Source: an uncultured Chloracidobacterium sp. | GTDB taxonomy: Bacteria > Acidobacteriota > Blastocatellia > Pyrinomonadales > Pyrinomonadaceae | NCBI GenBank assembly: GCA_937941715.1 | Contig: CALDGX010000034.1 | Coordinates: 1 to 23,423, forward strand | DNA length: 23,423 nucleotides | Direction of reading: 5' to 3' | Shown: positions 22,795 to 23,423 of the stretch, piece after piece | Layout of the letters: each line of letters starts with the position of its first letter | Numbering within the stretch: the stretch's first letter is position 1 | The notes under the pieces: model-generated | Told to the model about the DNA's origin: nothing | The model's database searches: none | Seen by the model: only the letters and a program-made list of their open reading frames with translations | Made by a program: the position numbers and the translations under genes

Positions 22795-23423
22795 ATGTCG
22801 AATACGAAACAAGCTGTAATCATAAGTGCCGTTCGAACCCCGACCGGCAAATTTCAAGGTGCGTTGAAGGGAATGACGGCTCCGGACCTCGGTGCGGTCG
22901 CGATCAAAGAGGCCGTAAAGCGTGCCGGGATCGAGCCGTCCGATGTTAACGAAGTGATCATGGGATGTGTCGTCCAGGCCGGCATCGGACAGGCTCCGGC
23001 TCGTCAGGCGTCGATCAAGGCGGGCCTGCCGCCGGAAACGTCGGCGCTCACGGTGAATATGGTATGCGGCTCGGGGCTTCGTGCCGTCGCGCTTGCGTCA
23101 CAGGCGATCGCCCTCGGCGATGCCGAATACGTCGTCGCCGGCGGTATGGAATCTATGTCGAATATCCCGTACGCGATGCCGGGAGCACGCGACGGTTATC
23201 GGATGGGAAACCAGACCGTGACCGACCTGATGGTGATGGACGGCCTCTGGTGCCCGTTTGAAAACTGGCACATGGGCAACACCGGCGAGGTTGTCGCCGA
23301 AAAGTACAACATCACACGCGAGGCACAGGACGATTTTGCCGCCGCTTCGCATCAAAAGGCCGCCGCCGCACAGGCCGCAGGGAAGTTTGCCGACGAGATC
23401 GTCAAGATCGAGATACCGCAGAA
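22795..23423 (+). CDS. Acetyl-CoA acetyltransferase (thiolase), 5' part
   Basis: The first 209 residues are present; the gene runs off the right edge. The N-terminus AVIISAVRTPTGKFQGAL is typical of biosynthetic thiolases. The nucleophilic Cys91 lies in NMVCGSGLRAV, and YVVAGGMESMSNIPY (near 122-136) and WHMGNTGEVVAEKYNITRE are family motifs. The C-terminal His and Cys motifs lie beyond the window. It condenses two acetyl-CoA to acetoacetyl-CoA or cleaves the product. AGGAAATC precedes the ATG at 22795. It is probably an operon with the CoA-transferase. Confidence 0.95.
   Translation, partial: MSNTKQAVIISAVRTPTGKFQGALKGMTAPDLGAVAIKEAVKRAGIEPSDVNEVIMGCVVQAGIGQAPARQASIKAGLPPETSALTVNMVCGSGLRAVALASQAIALGDAEYVVAGGMESMSNIPYAMPGARDGYRMGNQTVTDLMVMDGLWCPFENWHMGNTGEVVAEKYNITREAQDDFAAASHQKAAAAQAAGKFADEIVKIEIPQ

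Overview
The window looks like chromosomal core DNA of a diderm (Gram-negative) bacterium of fairly high GC. The best guess is Acidobacteriota, Blastocatellia/Pyrinomonadaceae-like. This is an inference from gene content: an archaeal-type prolyl-tRNA synthetase, an MlaEFD (MCE) lipid transporter, an ECF sigma/anti-sigma/Spy-like module, an arginine operon with an acylornithine-type transcarbamylase, and many genes with weak Shine-Dalgarno sequences. I see no mobile element, phage gene, CRISPR array or rRNA. Coding density is very high, and most of the first 18.7 kb is on the minus strand.

Layout. (1) 1-959, plus: the tail of an unknown gene, then a YitT-family membrane protein. (2) 4123-978, minus: a tight three-gene operon of a KS-alpha-like ketosynthase, a SAM methyltransferase and a geranylgeranyl-reductase-like flavoprotein, probably making or tailoring a polyketide or lipid. 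(3) 4221-5546, plus: tpiA, secG, tRNA-Leu(GAG) and a strong terminator. (4) 12013-5601, minus: an arginine operon in the order argR, P-loop NTPase of unknown function, argC, 82-aa unknown, argD, acylornithine transcarbamylase, secreted 177-aa unknown, argB. It is headed by four AT-rich operator-like units spaced exactly 20 bp apart. (5) 15017-12144, minus: mlaE, mlaF and mlaD (ABC/MCE lipid transport). (6) 17062-15159, minus: ECF sigma factor, zinc-finger anti-sigma factor and a Spy/CpxP-like periplasmic protein, a likely envelope-stress circuit. (7) proS (minus) and proline dehydrogenase (plus), divergent across a short region with a GC-rich palindrome. (8) 20120-23423, mostly plus: a zinc-ribbon membrane protein, a convergent unknown, a fungal-type cytosine deaminase, an acetyl-CoA hydrolase/CoA-transferase family protein and the start of a thiolase.

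The most interesting part is the arginine operon. At the position that separates N-acetylornithine from N-succinylornithine transcarbamylases, this enzyme has Thr, neither the Glu of the acetyl enzyme nor the Pro of the Bacteroides succinyl enzyme. The lysine that is carboxylated in the Xanthomonas enzyme is Ile. This suggests arginine synthesis through N-succinylated intermediates. The operon has no recognisable N-acylglutamate synthase, but directly after argR it carries an undescribed P-loop protein whose Walker A resembles BioD/DUF1611 (the family that includes a glutamate N-acetyltransferase). That protein is a candidate for the missing first step, as a hypothesis only.
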